NCBI RefSeq assembly: GCF_028553785.1
Contig: NZ_CP067136.1
Location: 2,204,001 to 2,268,000 of the forward strand
Length of the DNA stretch: 64,000 nt
Source of the DNA: Paracoccus fistulariae
GTDB lineage: Bacteria > Pseudomonadota > Alphaproteobacteria > Rhodobacterales > Rhodobacteraceae
Direction: 5' to 3'
Part shown: one piece after another, positions 18,298-26,624 of the stretch
Layout: the number at the start of each line of letters is the position of its first letter
Numbering within the stretch: the stretch's first letter is position 1
Notes under the pieces: model-generated
What the model was told of the DNA's origin: nothing
Database searches by the model: none
Seen by the model: the letters and a program-made list of their open reading frames with translations, nothing else
Made by a program: the position numbers and the translations under genes

Positions 18298-19008
18298 TTA
18301 GTCGGTCATCAGCATATAGCCGGTACCGCGCACGGTCTGCAAAAAGCGCGGCTCTTTCGGGTCGCTTTCGATCTTGCGGCGCAGGCGCGTGATCTGGACG
18401 TCGATGGCACGTTCCGAGTTTTCAACTTCATCGCCGGTGCCGCCGCCACGGCCCAGATCCTCGATCAGATCCGCGCGGCTGACAGGTTGGCCCCGGCTGG
18501 CGGCCAGACGCCGCAACAGCGCCTGTTCGGTGCCGGTCAGGCGGATATAGCTGTCATCCTGCCACAGCTCTCCTTTTTCCATGTCATAGCGCAAGAGGCC
18601 AAGGGTCAGGATCTTGGGCTGCGCGGCCTCGACCGCGGGCACACGGCGCAGGATTGCGGCGATCCGCAGCAGCAATTCGCGCGGCTCGAACGGTTTGGTC
18701 AGATAATCATCGGCGCCGCTTTCCAGACCAGAGATGCGGTCCTCGACCTCGCCCTTGGCAGTCAGCAGCAGGATCGGCGTCGCGATCTTCTGGCGCAGCG
18801 CACGGGTCAGCGAGACGCCATCCTCGCCCGGCATCATCACGTCCAGCACGATCAGATCGAACTCCAACCCCGACAGCAGCCGCCGCGCATGGGCCGCGTC
18901 CTTGGCCAGGGTCACCATATAGCCGTTCTTGCGCAGGAATTTTCCCAGCAAGGCGCGAATGCGCTGATCGTCATCGACGATCAGGATATGCGTGTCCTGA
19001 TGTGTCAT
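18298..19008 (-). CDS. petR: OmpR family response regulator, PetR-like
   Basis: 236 residues: a receiver domain (ILIVDDDQRIRALLGKF, phosphoacceptor Asp56 in LIVLDVMMPGEDG, LLTAKG, DYLTKPFEPREL) and a C-terminal winged helix (TGTEQALLRRLAASRGQPVSRADLIEDL, ERAIDVQITRLRRKIE, VRGTGYML). It lies 9 nt downstream of a MarR-type gene. The pair and the nearby ilvE match the petP-petR pair of Rhodobacter, which affects cytochrome bc1 expression. The symbol is assigned by that synteny. No histidine kinase is adjacent. Confidence 0.85.
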   Translation of the reverse strand: MTHQDTHILIVDDDQRIRALLGKFLRKNGYMVTLAKDAAHARRLLSGLEFDLIVLDVMMPGEDGVSLTRALRQKIATPILLLTAKGEVEDRISGLESGADDYLTKPFEPRELLLRIAAILRRVPAVEAAQPKILTLGLLRYDMEKGELWQDDSYIRLTGTEQALLRRLAASRGQPVSRADLIEDLGRGGGTGDEVENSERAIDVQITRLRRKIESDPKEPRFLQTVRGTGYMLMTD

Positions 19009-19017
19009 GGGTGTTTC

Positions 19018-19536
19018 CTAGCGCTCGTCCGAAAAATCCTTCATCGCGTGATACTGCGCCCGCGTCTCGGGGTCCATCATCGCTTCCAGAACCTGTCGAA
19101 ACCCGCCGACGGCCTGCGGACCCGCCGCGCGATAGGCGGCCCGCATCCGCGCCCGCTGCGCCTCGGACAGCTTACGTTCCAGCGCGGTGCCCTTTTCGGT
19201 CAGGTAAAGCTGGCGTTCGCGGCGGTCGCGGCGGCCGATCCGGCTTTCGACCAGCCCATCCCCGATCAGCGTCCGCAGGACGCGGTTCAGCGACTGCTTG
19301 GTCACGCCCAGCACCGCCAGAAGCGAGGTGACCGTCAGCCCCGGATCGCGATTGATGAAATGCAGCGCCCGGTGATGCGCACGCCCGTAATCCATATCGA
19401 TCAGGATCATGTCGGGATCAGCGGTGAAGGCACGATAGGCAAAGAACATCGCCTCGATTCCCTTGCGAAGCTGATCATCCGTCAGAAAAAGAAGATCCTC
19501 GCCGACCATGGTCTGGGTGCGCAGTTGTTCGGTCAT
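19018..19536 (-). CDS. petP: MarR family regulator, PetP-like
   Basis: 172 residues from the ATG at 19536 with AAAGGAAG upstream; the longer frame to 19599 is not used. The MarR winged helix is clear: DPGLTVTSLLAVLGVTKQSLNRVLRTLIGDGLVESRIGRRDRRERQLYLTEKG. It forms a probable operon with petR (9-nt gap). Rhodobacter PetP is needed with PetR for normal photosynthetic and respiratory growth; the same role is inferred. It is divergent from ilvE. Confidence 0.82.
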   Translation of the reverse strand: MTEQLRTQTMVGEDLLFLTDDQLRKGIEAMFFAYRAFTADPDMILIDMDYGRAHHRALHFINRDPGLTVTSLLAVLGVTKQSLNRVLRTLIGDGLVESRIGRRDRRERQLYLTEKGTALERKLSEAQRARMRAAYRAAGPQAVGGFRQVLEAMMDPETRAQYHAMKDFSDER

Positions 19537-19579
19537 AAAGCTTCCTTTTGCAATTTGCCCAATCGATATGGCAGCGTTG

Positions 19580-19608
19580 TTGACTTTCCTAGATTCCATT
19601 GCTAGCCG
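19580..19608 (+). promoter_or_regulatory. Possible sigma-70 promoter for ilvE
   Basis: TTGACT and TAGCCG are separated by 17 bp, about 80 nt upstream of the ilvE start. The -35 is good; the -10 is a poor match. Confidence 0.3.
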
Positions 19609-19686
19609 TCAAGTGCTTACGCAACAAAAAGATTGTTTCCGGAGGCGCTGCGCAAGAAATGAAAACCGGATGGATGGAGTAAAGAG

Positions 19687-20556
19687 ATGACGGCGGCATA
19701 TGACGATCGCGACGGCAAGATCTGGCTGGACGGTGCCCTGGTGGACTGGCGCGATGCACAGGTACATATCCTGACCCACGCCCTGCATTATGCCAGTTCA
19801 GTATTTGAAGGCGAACGCTGCTATGACGGCAAGATCTTCAAGGGCCACGAACATTCGCTGCGCCTGATCGAATCCGCGCGGCTTCTGGACATGCCCTCGC
19901 CCTATACTGCCGAGGAAATCGACGCGGCCAAGGAAGAGGTGCTGAAGGCCAACGGCTTTACCAACGCCTATGTGCGCGCGGTGATGTGGCGTGGATCCGG
20001 GCCGGATATGGGCGTCTCGGCGGCGCGCAACCCGGTGCGCATGGCCGTGGCCGTCTGGGAATGGGGCAGCTATTACGGCGATGCCAAATGGCAGGGGGCC
20101 AAGCTGGACGTTGCCAAGTGGAAGCGCCCCAGCCCCGAGACGATCCCGACCGCAGCCAAGGCGGCGGGTCTCTATATGATCTGCACCATGTCCAAACATG
20201 CGGCCGAGGCAAAGGGCTGTTCCGATGCGCTGTTCATGGATTGGGAAGGCTATGTGGCCGAGGCGACCGGCGCGAATATCTTCTTCGTCCAGGACGGAGA
20301 GGTGCATACCCCGCAGGCGGACCGGTTCCTGAACGGCATCACCCGTCAGACCGTCATCCAGATGCTGAAAGACAGCGGCGTCACCGTCCATGAACGTCGC
20401 ATCAAGCCCGAGGAGCTGAACGGCTTTCAGGAGTGTTTTCTGACCGGCACCGCCGCCGAGGTCACACCCGTGGCGCAGATCGGCGACTGGAATTTCCAGG
20501 TCGGCCAGACGACGCGCAAGGTGGCCGAAGATTACGAAAAGCTGGTGCGCCGCTAG
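19687..20556 (+). CDS. ilvE: Branched-chain amino acid aminotransferase
   Basis: 289 residues, a class IV PLP aminotransferase of normal length. Characteristic stretches: ALHYASSVFEGERCYDGKIFKGHEHS, YVRAVMWRGSGPDMGV, the PLP-Lys region (WKRPSPETIPTAAKAAGLY), SDALFMDWEGYVAEATGANIFFV and FLTGTAAEVTPVAQIG. It transfers the amino group between glutamate and the keto acids of Leu, Ile and Val. The stop codon (CGC TAG at 20554-20556) is immediately followed by the left end of an IS630 element; the reading frame appears complete. Confidence 0.93.
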   Translation: MTAAYDDRDGKIWLDGALVDWRDAQVHILTHALHYASSVFEGERCYDGKIFKGHEHSLRLIESARLLDMPSPYTAEEIDAAKEEVLKANGFTNAYVRAVMWRGSGPDMGVSAARNPVRMAVAVWEWGSYYGDAKWQGAKLDVAKWKRPSPETIPTAAKAAGLYMICTMSKHAAEAKGCSDALFMDWEGYVAEATGANIFFVQDGEVHTPQADRFLNGITRQTVIQMLKDSGVTVHERRIKPEELNGFQECFLTGTAAEVTPVAQIGDWNFQVGQTTRKVAEDYEKLVRR

Positions 20557-21425
20557 AGCGTTTCAGGGTTTAGCGGAAGCATACCCGGCGTTTTGGAAGT
20601 CGTTTTCGCATTCTTCGGGTGTGAAACGGTCCATGATGGTACCGACGGTCCTCCAGAGTGTGTCGCGTGTTCTTGCACCAGTGTCCCTCATCCAGTGTTT
20701 GAGCTTGGAGAAGGCCTGCTCGATAGGGTTCAGATCCGGGCTGTAGGGCGGCAGAAACAAGAGATGTGCTCGGGCAGCGCGAATGGCCTGGCGGACAGCC
20801 TGGCTTTTGTGGCTGCCGAGGTTGTCCATCACGACGATGTCGCCAGCATTGAGCGTGGGGACCAGCCCGCGCTCGACATAGGTACGGAAGATGTCGCCGT
20901 TCACGGGGCCGTCAAACACCCATGGTGCGTCGATCCGGTCGTGGCGCAAGGCCGCGATGAAGGTTGAGGTATTCCAGTGACCGAAAAGAGCTGCACCCGG
21001 CAGCCGCTCACCCTTCGGCCCCCAGCCCCGGAGCGGGGCCATGTTGGTCTTGACCCAGGTTTCGTCGATGAAAACGAGGCGCGTTGGATCAATCCTGCCC
21101 TGATGCCGCCGCCACCGCTCGCGGCGGCGCTTTTCCTCCGGGCGTTCGCGCTTATCGGCGACCAGCGTCTTTTTTTGAAACTGAACCCGCAGTTGCGCAG
21201 AAACCGCCACACGGTGTCATGGCTGACCGACACGCCGCGGTCTGCCAGAAGGCCCTGCAGACCGGCGAGGGTCACATGGGGACAGCGGCGCACCTGCTCA
21301 ACGAGCCAGTCCCGGTGCGGTTCAAGAAGAGGGCGACGATACCCGCCCATCTTCGCCGGACTGACCGAACCGGTCCGTCGCGCCCGGTCTGTCCACTTCA
21401 CCACGCTTGAGGGCGCAACCCCAAG
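20557..21425 (-). mobile_element. IS630 family insertion sequence, truncated at one end
   Basis: One end begins right after the TA of the ilvE stop codon (sequence GAGCGTTTCAGGGTTTAGCGG), which fits IS630 insertion at TA. The transposase reads leftward. The other end is missing: transposase homology stops at about 21420-21426, where a truncated phage M15 peptidase begins. A deletion from the element into phage DNA explains both truncations. Confidence 0.8.
20563..21425 (-). pseudogene. IS630 transposase, two frames, N-terminus missing
   Basis: The first frame gives the helix-turn-helix part ([44 protein letters not shown]). The second frame carries the DDE domain: [25 protein letters not shown] and [22 protein letters not shown]. 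The frames join at a run of seven A (21176-21170, minus strand) by a -1 shift, a known expression device in IS630 elements rather than damage. The N-terminal part before GVAPS is lost at the junction near 21425, so activity is unlikely. Confidence 0.8.
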
Positions 21426-21938
21426 CCGCTGATCGTGAACTCGGCCTATCGCAGCCCGGGACATAACCGGCGCGTCGGCGGTGCTAAACACTCGAAGCAT
21501 CTGGAAGGCACGGCCTTTGACATCTCCATGGCCAATCACCATCCGGCAGTCTTCGAGAAAGCCGCGCGGGCCGAGGGATTTCTGGGTTTCGGCACCTATC
21601 CTCGCTCCGGCTTCATGCATGTCGATCTTGGCCCTTCCCGGCGCTGGGGCGAGCCCTTCCCGGCCCGCGCCATCCCCTTCGTCCAGGACCAGCCGCCCGC
21701 GCGGGAACATCTCGCCGACAGCCGCACGATGAAAGGCAGCGGCGCAGCCGGACTGGCGACCGTCGGCGCGGCGGGGATCGAGATTGCCGAGGACACGCTC
21801 GGCGACGCACAATCGGCGATCCAGCCGATGATCCCGCATCTCGACACCCTGCGCTGGGCCTTCATCGGCCTGGCGCTGGCCGGGATCGGCCTGACCGTCT
21901 GGGCGCGGCTCGACGACTGGAACCGGGGGCGACGGTGA
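21426..21938 (+). pseudogene. Phage-type M15 peptidase (endolysin), 5'-truncated
   Basis: The remaining ~167 residues hold both zinc motifs of M15A D-Ala-D-Ala peptidases: HLEGTAFD (HxxGxAxD) and MHVD (HxD), after NSAYRSPGHNRRVGGAKHSK. The C-terminus has a membrane segment (LRWAFIGLALAGIGLTVW), a possible anchor or holin-like tail. The start of the gene is lost to the IS630 junction; a GTG at 21435 could still allow some translation. Its stop overlaps the i-spanin start. It belongs to a phage lysis cassette. Confidence 0.75.
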
Positions 21939-22189
21939 CGGGCATGGTGTCGGCGCTGCTGGCGTCGCGCTGGGCGCGACGGCTGGCCATCGGGATCGCG
22001 CTGATCGGCGCGGTCCTCCTCTTCCTCCTCAACCTGCGGCGGGCGGCCGAAACCGCCGGCCGCCATGCCGAACGCCTGAAACAGATGGAGCGCCAGAATG
22101 ATGTCCAACGCCGCATGCTGGACGCATCCAGCAACCGCCCTCATGATCGCGACGAGCTTGCTGACCGCCTGCGAGACGGGCGGTTCTGA
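21935..22189 (+). CDS. Phage i-spanin (Rz-like)
   Basis: 84 residues from a GTG at 21935 overlapping the endolysin stop by 4 nt. One N-terminal membrane helix (LAIGIALIGAVLLFLLNL) is followed by a charged, coiled-coil-like periplasmic part (RRAAETAGRHAERLKQMERQ). Size, topology and the overlapping downstream lipoprotein frame identify it as the inner-membrane spanin of a lysis cassette. Sequence similarity to Rz itself is not evident, as is usual. Confidence 0.65.
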   Translation: MTGMVSALLASRWARRLAIGIALIGAVLLFLLNLRRAAETAGRHAERLKQMERQNDVQRRMLDASSNRPHDRDELADRLRDGRF

Positions 22190-22352
22190 TCCAGTCGGCG
22201 CGGTTTGCCCGCCGGTCGTGACCTACGATCAGGCGGTACGGGACCGGGCGGCGGCGGAGTTGGAGGCGCTGCCCGAGGATGCCGCGCTGGTCGGGATGAT
22301 GGCGGATTACGCCGTCGTGCGCGCGCAGGCGCGGGCTTGCGGACCTGACTGA
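22143..22352 (+). CDS. Phage o-spanin lipoprotein (Rz1-like), embedded in another frame
   Basis: 69 residues from the ATG at 22143. A short signal ends in SLLTAC, a lipobox with the lipidated Cys near residue 10. It starts inside the i-spanin gene in a different frame and extends past it, the overlapping Rz/Rz1 arrangement. A second ATG at 22098 would add 15 residues. Spanins fuse inner and outer membranes at phage lysis. Confidence 0.65.
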   Translation: MIATSLLTACETGGSDPVGAVCPPVVTYDQAVRDRAAAELEALPEDAALVGMMADYAVVRAQARACGPD

Positions 22353-22584
22353 GCATCGGCCCGGTGGGTTCTGATCCACCTGGCCCGGATCACGATTGAC
22401 GATGTCAAAAAGCGGCAGGGATTCGGTGCACAGCTATACTCGCACAGATATAGTCGCGGGCTGTCGCGCGTGAAAATGGGCACAATTGTGCATGCGGCAA
22501 TAGATATCCGATTTCCTACGACGAGAATGAAACGCAGGTGCCGCCCCAACTTTTTCGGAGTACACCATCACCGCCACAGCGCTT

Positions 22585-22866
22585 TCAATCGGAATTTAAT
22601 GTCGGGATGCCCATCGCTATCTTTCCGCCATGCGCAGTCCGATCACCGACCCGCATGACCCCGCGCCCGTTGATCTTCACCACGCTCGATCCCTTGACCA
22701 TTGGGTCGGGCAGCGGAGGCGATCCGGGACATCCGCATTGCCCCCCTTCGACCGCAACAGGGATGCCATTGAATTTCACCAGAGTCTGACCGGGATTCAT
22801 GACCGGCCCACCGCCGTGAATCGGGCAGGTATGCGCGTGGCTGAGAAGAGCTACCGGTTTCGACAT
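22585..22866 (-). CDS. PAAR-domain protein (type VI secretion spike tip)
   Basis: 93 residues from the ATG at 22866, with GAAGAGG upstream. The PAAR pattern is clear: SHAHTCPIHGGGPV, LVKFNGIPVAVEGGQCGCPG, KGSSVVKINGRGVMRVGDRTAHGG. His/Cys residues would bind the structural zinc. PAAR proteins cap the VgrG spike and carry effectors. The gene stands with a toxin candidate and a DUF4123 adaptor but without VgrG or core T6SS genes, so it is an orphan payload cluster. Confidence 0.88.
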   Translation of the reverse strand: MSKPVALLSHAHTCPIHGGGPVMNPGQTLVKFNGIPVAVEGGQCGCPGSPPLPDPMVKGSSVVKINGRGVMRVGDRTAHGGKIAMGIPTLNSD

Positions 22867-22926
22867 ATTACCCCTCTTCTTTATATGAAATAAAAACAAC
22901 ATCCTCATGCATTTATGGCTACCGCC

Positions 22927-23323
22927 TCAGCTGGGCTCATAATCATCTGGGTCAAAATATTTCATGTCAACGGTCCCATCTGGATAAACGCACAACATAT
23001 CATCTCCAGGTGAACTTTCATCGGGACAAGAAACAAACACACCCAGGTCAACCGCCATTTTCTTAAGAGCAGACAACCAGTCAAATACACTGTTTATCTC
23101 AATATCGACCTTAAACGAAAAAAATAGAGATATTTTTCATTTCATGCACGAGCGCCCAACGCTGAAACCTTGGAACCCCAATTGCCTCATCAGAATCATA
23201 GGCAACTATCGCGCTACCAGGAATCTCGAATGTTGAAATCAAAGTCGATCTGAGCTGATCATAGCTCACTCCACCCCCAACATATACATCAAGACCGTCG
23301 GCAAATTCTAGGCAGAAATTCAC
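22927..23323 (-). pseudogene. Frameshifted small gene, immunity-protein candidate
   Basis: The ATG at 23323 opens 70 codons (MNFCLEFADGLDVYVGGG) ending at 23111. If one base of the run of seven T (minus strand, about 23121-23127) is skipped, the frame continues through VDIEINSVFDWLSALKKMAV to a stop at 22927 (C-terminus KYFDPDDYEPS), about 131 residues in all. The acidic tail and position after a toxin candidate suit an immunity protein. The split may be a mutation, a sequencing error or slippage. Confidence 0.55.
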
Positions 23324-23727
23324 ATTGCCTCACCACCTGAAGGATGAATCTGCCTATCAACGACGACTTCATTCACATAAAGTTTTTTGGCGGTAATTTT
23401 TAATCGAATCCATTCTTCAGAGTTATCTACATAGTTTGACCACTCAACACCCAAATAGAGCGCATCACCATCACTCACCTCTTCAAGGACCTGCCCTGAC
23501 TGCAAAGCTCCGCCCCGAAACAGAGGCCCGCCATCGCTTGATATCTCCGATTCACCAACAGTAACGCTGAGAATATACTCCTTACTGTAATCGTTCCGCT
23601 CCTGATCATCATCGGTATATAGGTCAAACGTTAAAGTGACCTTGCCATCAGCAGAATCAAGAACGGAAAGAACAACCTTATCATATAGCTCATACCGCTT
23701 TAGAAAGTCGCCGACTGCCATGATCAT
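23320..23727 (-). CDS. Hypothetical protein in T6SS payload cluster
   Basis: 135 residues, acidic, with no motif I recognise. It overlaps the toxin candidate by 4 nt upstream and the frameshifted gene by 4 nt downstream, so all three are co-translated. Predicted beta-rich stretches (VVLSVLDSADGKVTLTFDLYTDDDQ, EWIRLKITAKKLYVNEVVVD) suggest a small globular cytoplasmic protein. The most economical reading is an immunity protein or effector chaperone. Base composition is distinctly more AT-rich than the chromosome. Confidence 0.6.
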   Translation of the reverse strand: MIMAVGDFLKRYELYDKVVLSVLDSADGKVTLTFDLYTDDDQERNDYSKEYILSVTVGESEISSDGGPLFRGGALQSGQVLEEVSDGDALYLGVEWSNYVDNSEEWIRLKITAKKLYVNEVVVDRQIHPSGGEAM

Positions 23728-24305
23728 GATATCAAGCCTTGTCCATTTGGGTTCCGAATAGTAGTTCCCGGAGATATATGTGAAGAGCCAGAGTTCTTAG
23801 GTGTCGGAGCACCGTTTTTGTCCAGATAGTGATCTCCGCGACCCGTCCTATTTGGGTTTGTTCGATGATAATGATCCCGCCCTGCCCAACCAGGTCTGCC
23901 CGATTCACCTTTATCAAACTCCAGCACCTCGCCGGTCTCAGGATTCCTGAACCGTCGCCGATTAGGTGCCGGATGTTGCTCTTCTTCCCAGCCTTCCTCA
24001 AGTAAATCTTCAGGGTCCTCTGGTAGAGTAAGTTCACCACAACCCTCACATATTGTGCTATCGTCTTTTTCTCCCTCCTGCTCGTCGGTTTCCTCGGCCT
24101 CCTCCTCAGCTTCTTCCATACTGTTGATGTGATCCTGCAGCGTTGCCGCAGCCGCGCGACCAGCCATTCCGCCGAGGCGTGCACCCACCGAGCGCCCAAT
24201 CATCGTACCAACAACAGGGGGCGGTATAAGCGATCCAATTATTCCGCCGATCCAGCCTCCGAACAGCCGGCCGGCCCCTTCACCCAGCGTTCCGGCCGTG
24301 GTCAT
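23724..24305 (-). CDS. Putative T6SS / polymorphic toxin effector with glycine-zipper N-terminus
   Basis: 193 residues in three parts. Residues 5-55 are a glycine-zipper-rich membrane-active stretch (GGWIGGIIGSLIPPPVVGTMIG). Residues 60-110 are strongly acidic with a CEGC pair. The C-terminal ~75 residues resemble tails of secreted polymorphic toxins (FRNPETGEVLEFDKG, GRPGWAGRDHYHRTNPN, GDHYLDKNG, SHISPG), with several His/Asp that could be catalytic. Activity is not assigned. It starts 4 nt before the end of the DUF4123 adaptor gene and is followed by small acidic genes, the usual effector-immunity order. Confidence 0.6.
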   Translation of the reverse strand: MTTAGTLGEGAGRLFGGWIGGIIGSLIPPPVVGTMIGRSVGARLGGMAGRAAAATLQDHINSMEEAEEEAEETDEQEGEKDDSTICEGCGELTLPEDPEDLLEEGWEEEQHPAPNRRRFRNPETGEVLEFDKGESGRPGWAGRDHYHRTNPNRTGRGDHYLDKNGAPTPKNSGSSHISPGTTIRNPNGQGLIS

Positions 24306-25300
24306 GCATCAATCTCCGCCGCAACCTGATTCATCCGCGCCAAGCTATCGAGCATCGCAGTCTTAACCTGCCTATCAGGCGTCTCATCATAGGCCTGGAT
24401 GAACGCACGGACGCGGGGCTCCTGTGCAACTCGGCCCTCCGTGATTGTCATAAGGTATGCCCAACGCTGATGACCTCCCAGACTGCGCATCCCCAACTCA
24501 TTGCCCGAACGACGGCTCGCCGAGGCTACTCGCTCAAGCTGATGGTCAGACAAACCCTGAAAATCCGGTGGCAACGTCCTGCGCAGAAAGCTCGCGGTCC
24601 TTCGCAGCGATCTTCGTTCACGCGCACCCTGCATGCCCTCAAGGGTCGTAGCGCTGAGAGTGAGCAGTCCAGGTGGAGAGTTTGGCAAATCTATCGGTCT
24701 ATCCGACTGTAGCCACTCCCGCCCATTCGCCCAGTCAGGATCAGGCGCGAAGAACAGGCTTGAAGCTGGTCCATAGAAGCGCGCTGTTTCGGACGCGTTC
24801 ATCACAGGCAGTGCTTGCGCGATGACATTTGCATCTGCATGGCGAAACAGAACCGCTTCATGGGTCCCGGACTCTGTCGAGCCGTTCATATCAGGAAGCG
24901 CCAATTCGGCCGGAGGTGCAAATTCATTCGGGATCATCACCATATTGATGCCTCTGAGGTGTTTGTAGAGAGCATCGGCTCCGTCCGGGCACTGCCAGAA
25001 GACGGCGGCGGGGCGGTTGGCGATGAGGGTCATGAGGGCCGGGATGGTGTCCTGTGGCGCTCGGCCGGTGATTTTCTCCGGGCGTTCATCCAGCCAGACC
25101 ATATGCGGGGCAGTGATGATCTGTTCGGGGTGGTTGTCGCCGCGATCCAGATAAAGCGGGCGGCTGACGAAATCGCCCAGCAGCAATTCGTGCGGCAGGT
25201 TGTCAAATTGTGCGCCGTCGAGCACAGCGAAGACCGGCGCGGCCTGATGGTCAAGCGCCAGCAGTGCCTCTTCAAGAGAAGCGGGGACCTGCGGCTCCAC
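24302..25300 (-). CDS. DUF4123 domain protein (T6SS effector adaptor), 5' region disturbed
   Basis: About 332 residues from a GTG at 25300 with ACGGAG upstream. The DUF4123 domain fills roughly residues 10-130 (PVFAVLDGAQFDNLPHEL, AAVFWQCPDGADALYKHLRG, AVLFRHADANVIAQALP). The remainder is a helical C-terminal extension. DUF4123 adaptors load effectors onto VgrG or PAAR. A transposase starts 55 nt upstream in opposite orientation, so the native promoter and possibly the true N-terminus are gone. The open frame continuing to 26245 is antisense to the transposase and is rejected. Confidence 0.75.
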   Translation of the reverse strand: MEPQVPASLEEALLALDHQAAPVFAVLDGAQFDNLPHELLLGDFVSRPLYLDRGDNHPEQIITAPHMVWLDERPEKITGRAPQDTIPALMTLIANRPAAVFWQCPDGADALYKHLRGINMVMIPNEFAPPAELALPDMNGSTESGTHEAVLFRHADANVIAQALPVMNASETARFYGPASSLFFAPDPDWANGREWLQSDRPIDLPNSPPGLLTLSATTLEGMQGARERRSLRRTASFLRRTLPPDFQGLSDHQLERVASASRRSGNELGMRSLGGHQRWAYLMTITEGRVAQEPRVRAFIQAYDETPDRQVKTAMLDSLARMNQVAAEIDA

Positions 25301-25309
25301 TTTCGGCTC

Positions 25310-26624
25310 CGTACGTGCGGCTTGGGTCCATGCTTCCTGAGAGGAGCAAGGACCATGACGATTTCGAACGAACTGCTGGACGAGCTGCTGAAAGGCTGCA
25401 AGCGGCCTGAGGATCTGCTGGGCGACGCCGGGCTGATGAAGGAACTGAAGATCCGGCTGATGGAGCGGATGCTCGGGGCCGAGTTGACGGCACATCTGGG
25501 CTATGAGGCTGGTGCGGAGCCGCCGGCTGAGCAGACCAACCGCCGGAACGGGATCGCGACGAAGAGGGTGAAGGGCTCGGACGGCGAGGTGCCGCTTTCG
25601 GTGCCGCGAGACCGGGAGGGCAGCTTCGAGCCCGAGCTGGTGAAGAAGGGCCAGACCCGGATCGATGGGGTGGATGACAAGATCATCGGGCTTTACGCTG
25701 CTGGGCTGTCGGTTCGGGACATCCAGGCCCACCTGGAAGATCTTTACGGCCTGCGGGTTTCGCCCGACCTGATCAGCCGCGTCACGGATGCCGTGCTGGA
25801 CGAGGTCCGCGAGTGGCAGCACCGGGCGCTGGACCGGATGTATCCGATCGTCATTTTCGATGCCCTGCGCGTGAAGATCCGCGATGCTGACAGCCGGATG
25901 GTCAAAAACAAGGCCGTTTACATCGCCTTGGGCGTCACCCGGGAAGGGGATCGCGAGGTTCTGGGGCTCTGGATCGCCGACAACGAGGGCGCGAAGTTCT
26001 GGCTGTCGGTGATGAATGAGCTGCGCAACCGGGGCGTTCAGGACATCCTGATCGCGGTCGTGGACGGGCTGAAGGGCTTCCCCGAGGCCATCACTGCGGC
26101 CTTCCCCGAGACCACGGTCCAGACCTGCATCGTTCACCTGATCCGGCATTCGATGAACTTCTGCAGCTGGAAGGACCGCAAGGCCGTGGCGGCCGACCTG
26201 CGCCCGATTTACGAGGCCCCCACCGCTGAGCAGGCCGCCCGCCAACTGGGTGCCTTCGAGGAGAAATGGGCCGGGAAATACCCATCCATCGCCCCGGCCT
26301 GGCGCCGGGCATGGGCGGAAGTGACCCCGTTCTACGCCTTCAGCGCGGCGATCCGGAAGATCATCTACACCACGAATGCGGTGGAATCGCTGAACCGCGT
26401 GCTGCGGAAAACGCTGAAGACCAAGGGCTCGTTCCCAACCGAGGAGGCCGCAACGAAGCTGATCTTCCTCGCCATCCGCAACTTCGAAAAGGGCGGCCGC
26501 GCGGTCCGGGAATGGGTTGCGGCCCGCAATCAGCTGGCCATAATGTTCGCAGGGCGCTTCGACGCCTGAACGTATCTGAAAACCGCATGGGCCACATCAG
26601 ATACACAGAGTTTCAGACACTCCC
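25310..26624 (+). mobile_element. IS256 family insertion sequence, left end not found
   Basis: The transposase is complete. The right end is recognisable as the inverted-repeat-like stretch ending at about 26624 (TTTCAGACACTCCCC). No matching copy of that repeat is present left of the transposase before DUF4123 coding sequence begins. The left end therefore appears deleted or strongly diverged; the left coordinate is approximate. Confidence 0.75.
25355..26569 (+). CDS. IS256 family transposase
   Basis: 404 residues, normal for IS256 transposases. The ATG at 25355 follows GAGGAG. The mutator-type DDE residues are in YPIVIFDALRVKIRD (first Asp), IAVVDGLKGFPEAI (second Asp) and TTNAVESLNRVLRK (Glu); CIVHLIRHSMNF is the family C/H-containing motif. 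The open frame extending up to 24815 is chance read-through across the antisense DUF4123 gene. The protein looks intact, though the element lacks a visible left end. Confidence 0.93.
   Translation: MTISNELLDELLKGCKRPEDLLGDAGLMKELKIRLMERMLGAELTAHLGYEAGAEPPAEQTNRRNGIATKRVKGSDGEVPLSVPRDREGSFEPELVKKGQTRIDGVDDKIIGLYAAGLSVRDIQAHLEDLYGLRVSPDLISRVTDAVLDEVREWQHRALDRMYPIVIFDALRVKIRDADSRMVKNKAVYIALGVTREGDREVLGLWIADNEGAKFWLSVMNELRNRGVQDILIAVVDGLKGFPEAITAAFPETTVQTCIVHLIRHSMNFCSWKDRKAVAADLRPIYEAPTAEQAARQLGAFEEKWAGKYPSIAPAWRRAWAEVTPFYAFSAAIRKIIYTTNAVESLNRVLRKTLKTKGSFPTEEAATKLIFLAIRNFEKGGRAVREWVAARNQLAIMFAGRFDA

Noticed and set aside
24815..25354. Upstream extension of the IS256 transposase frame
   Set aside because: The family start is the ATG at 25355 with a ribosome site. 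The extension is antisense to DUF4123 coding sequence.
25301..26245. Leftward continuation of the DUF4123 frame
   Set aside because: It runs antisense through the transposase and shows no DUF4123 or other homology.
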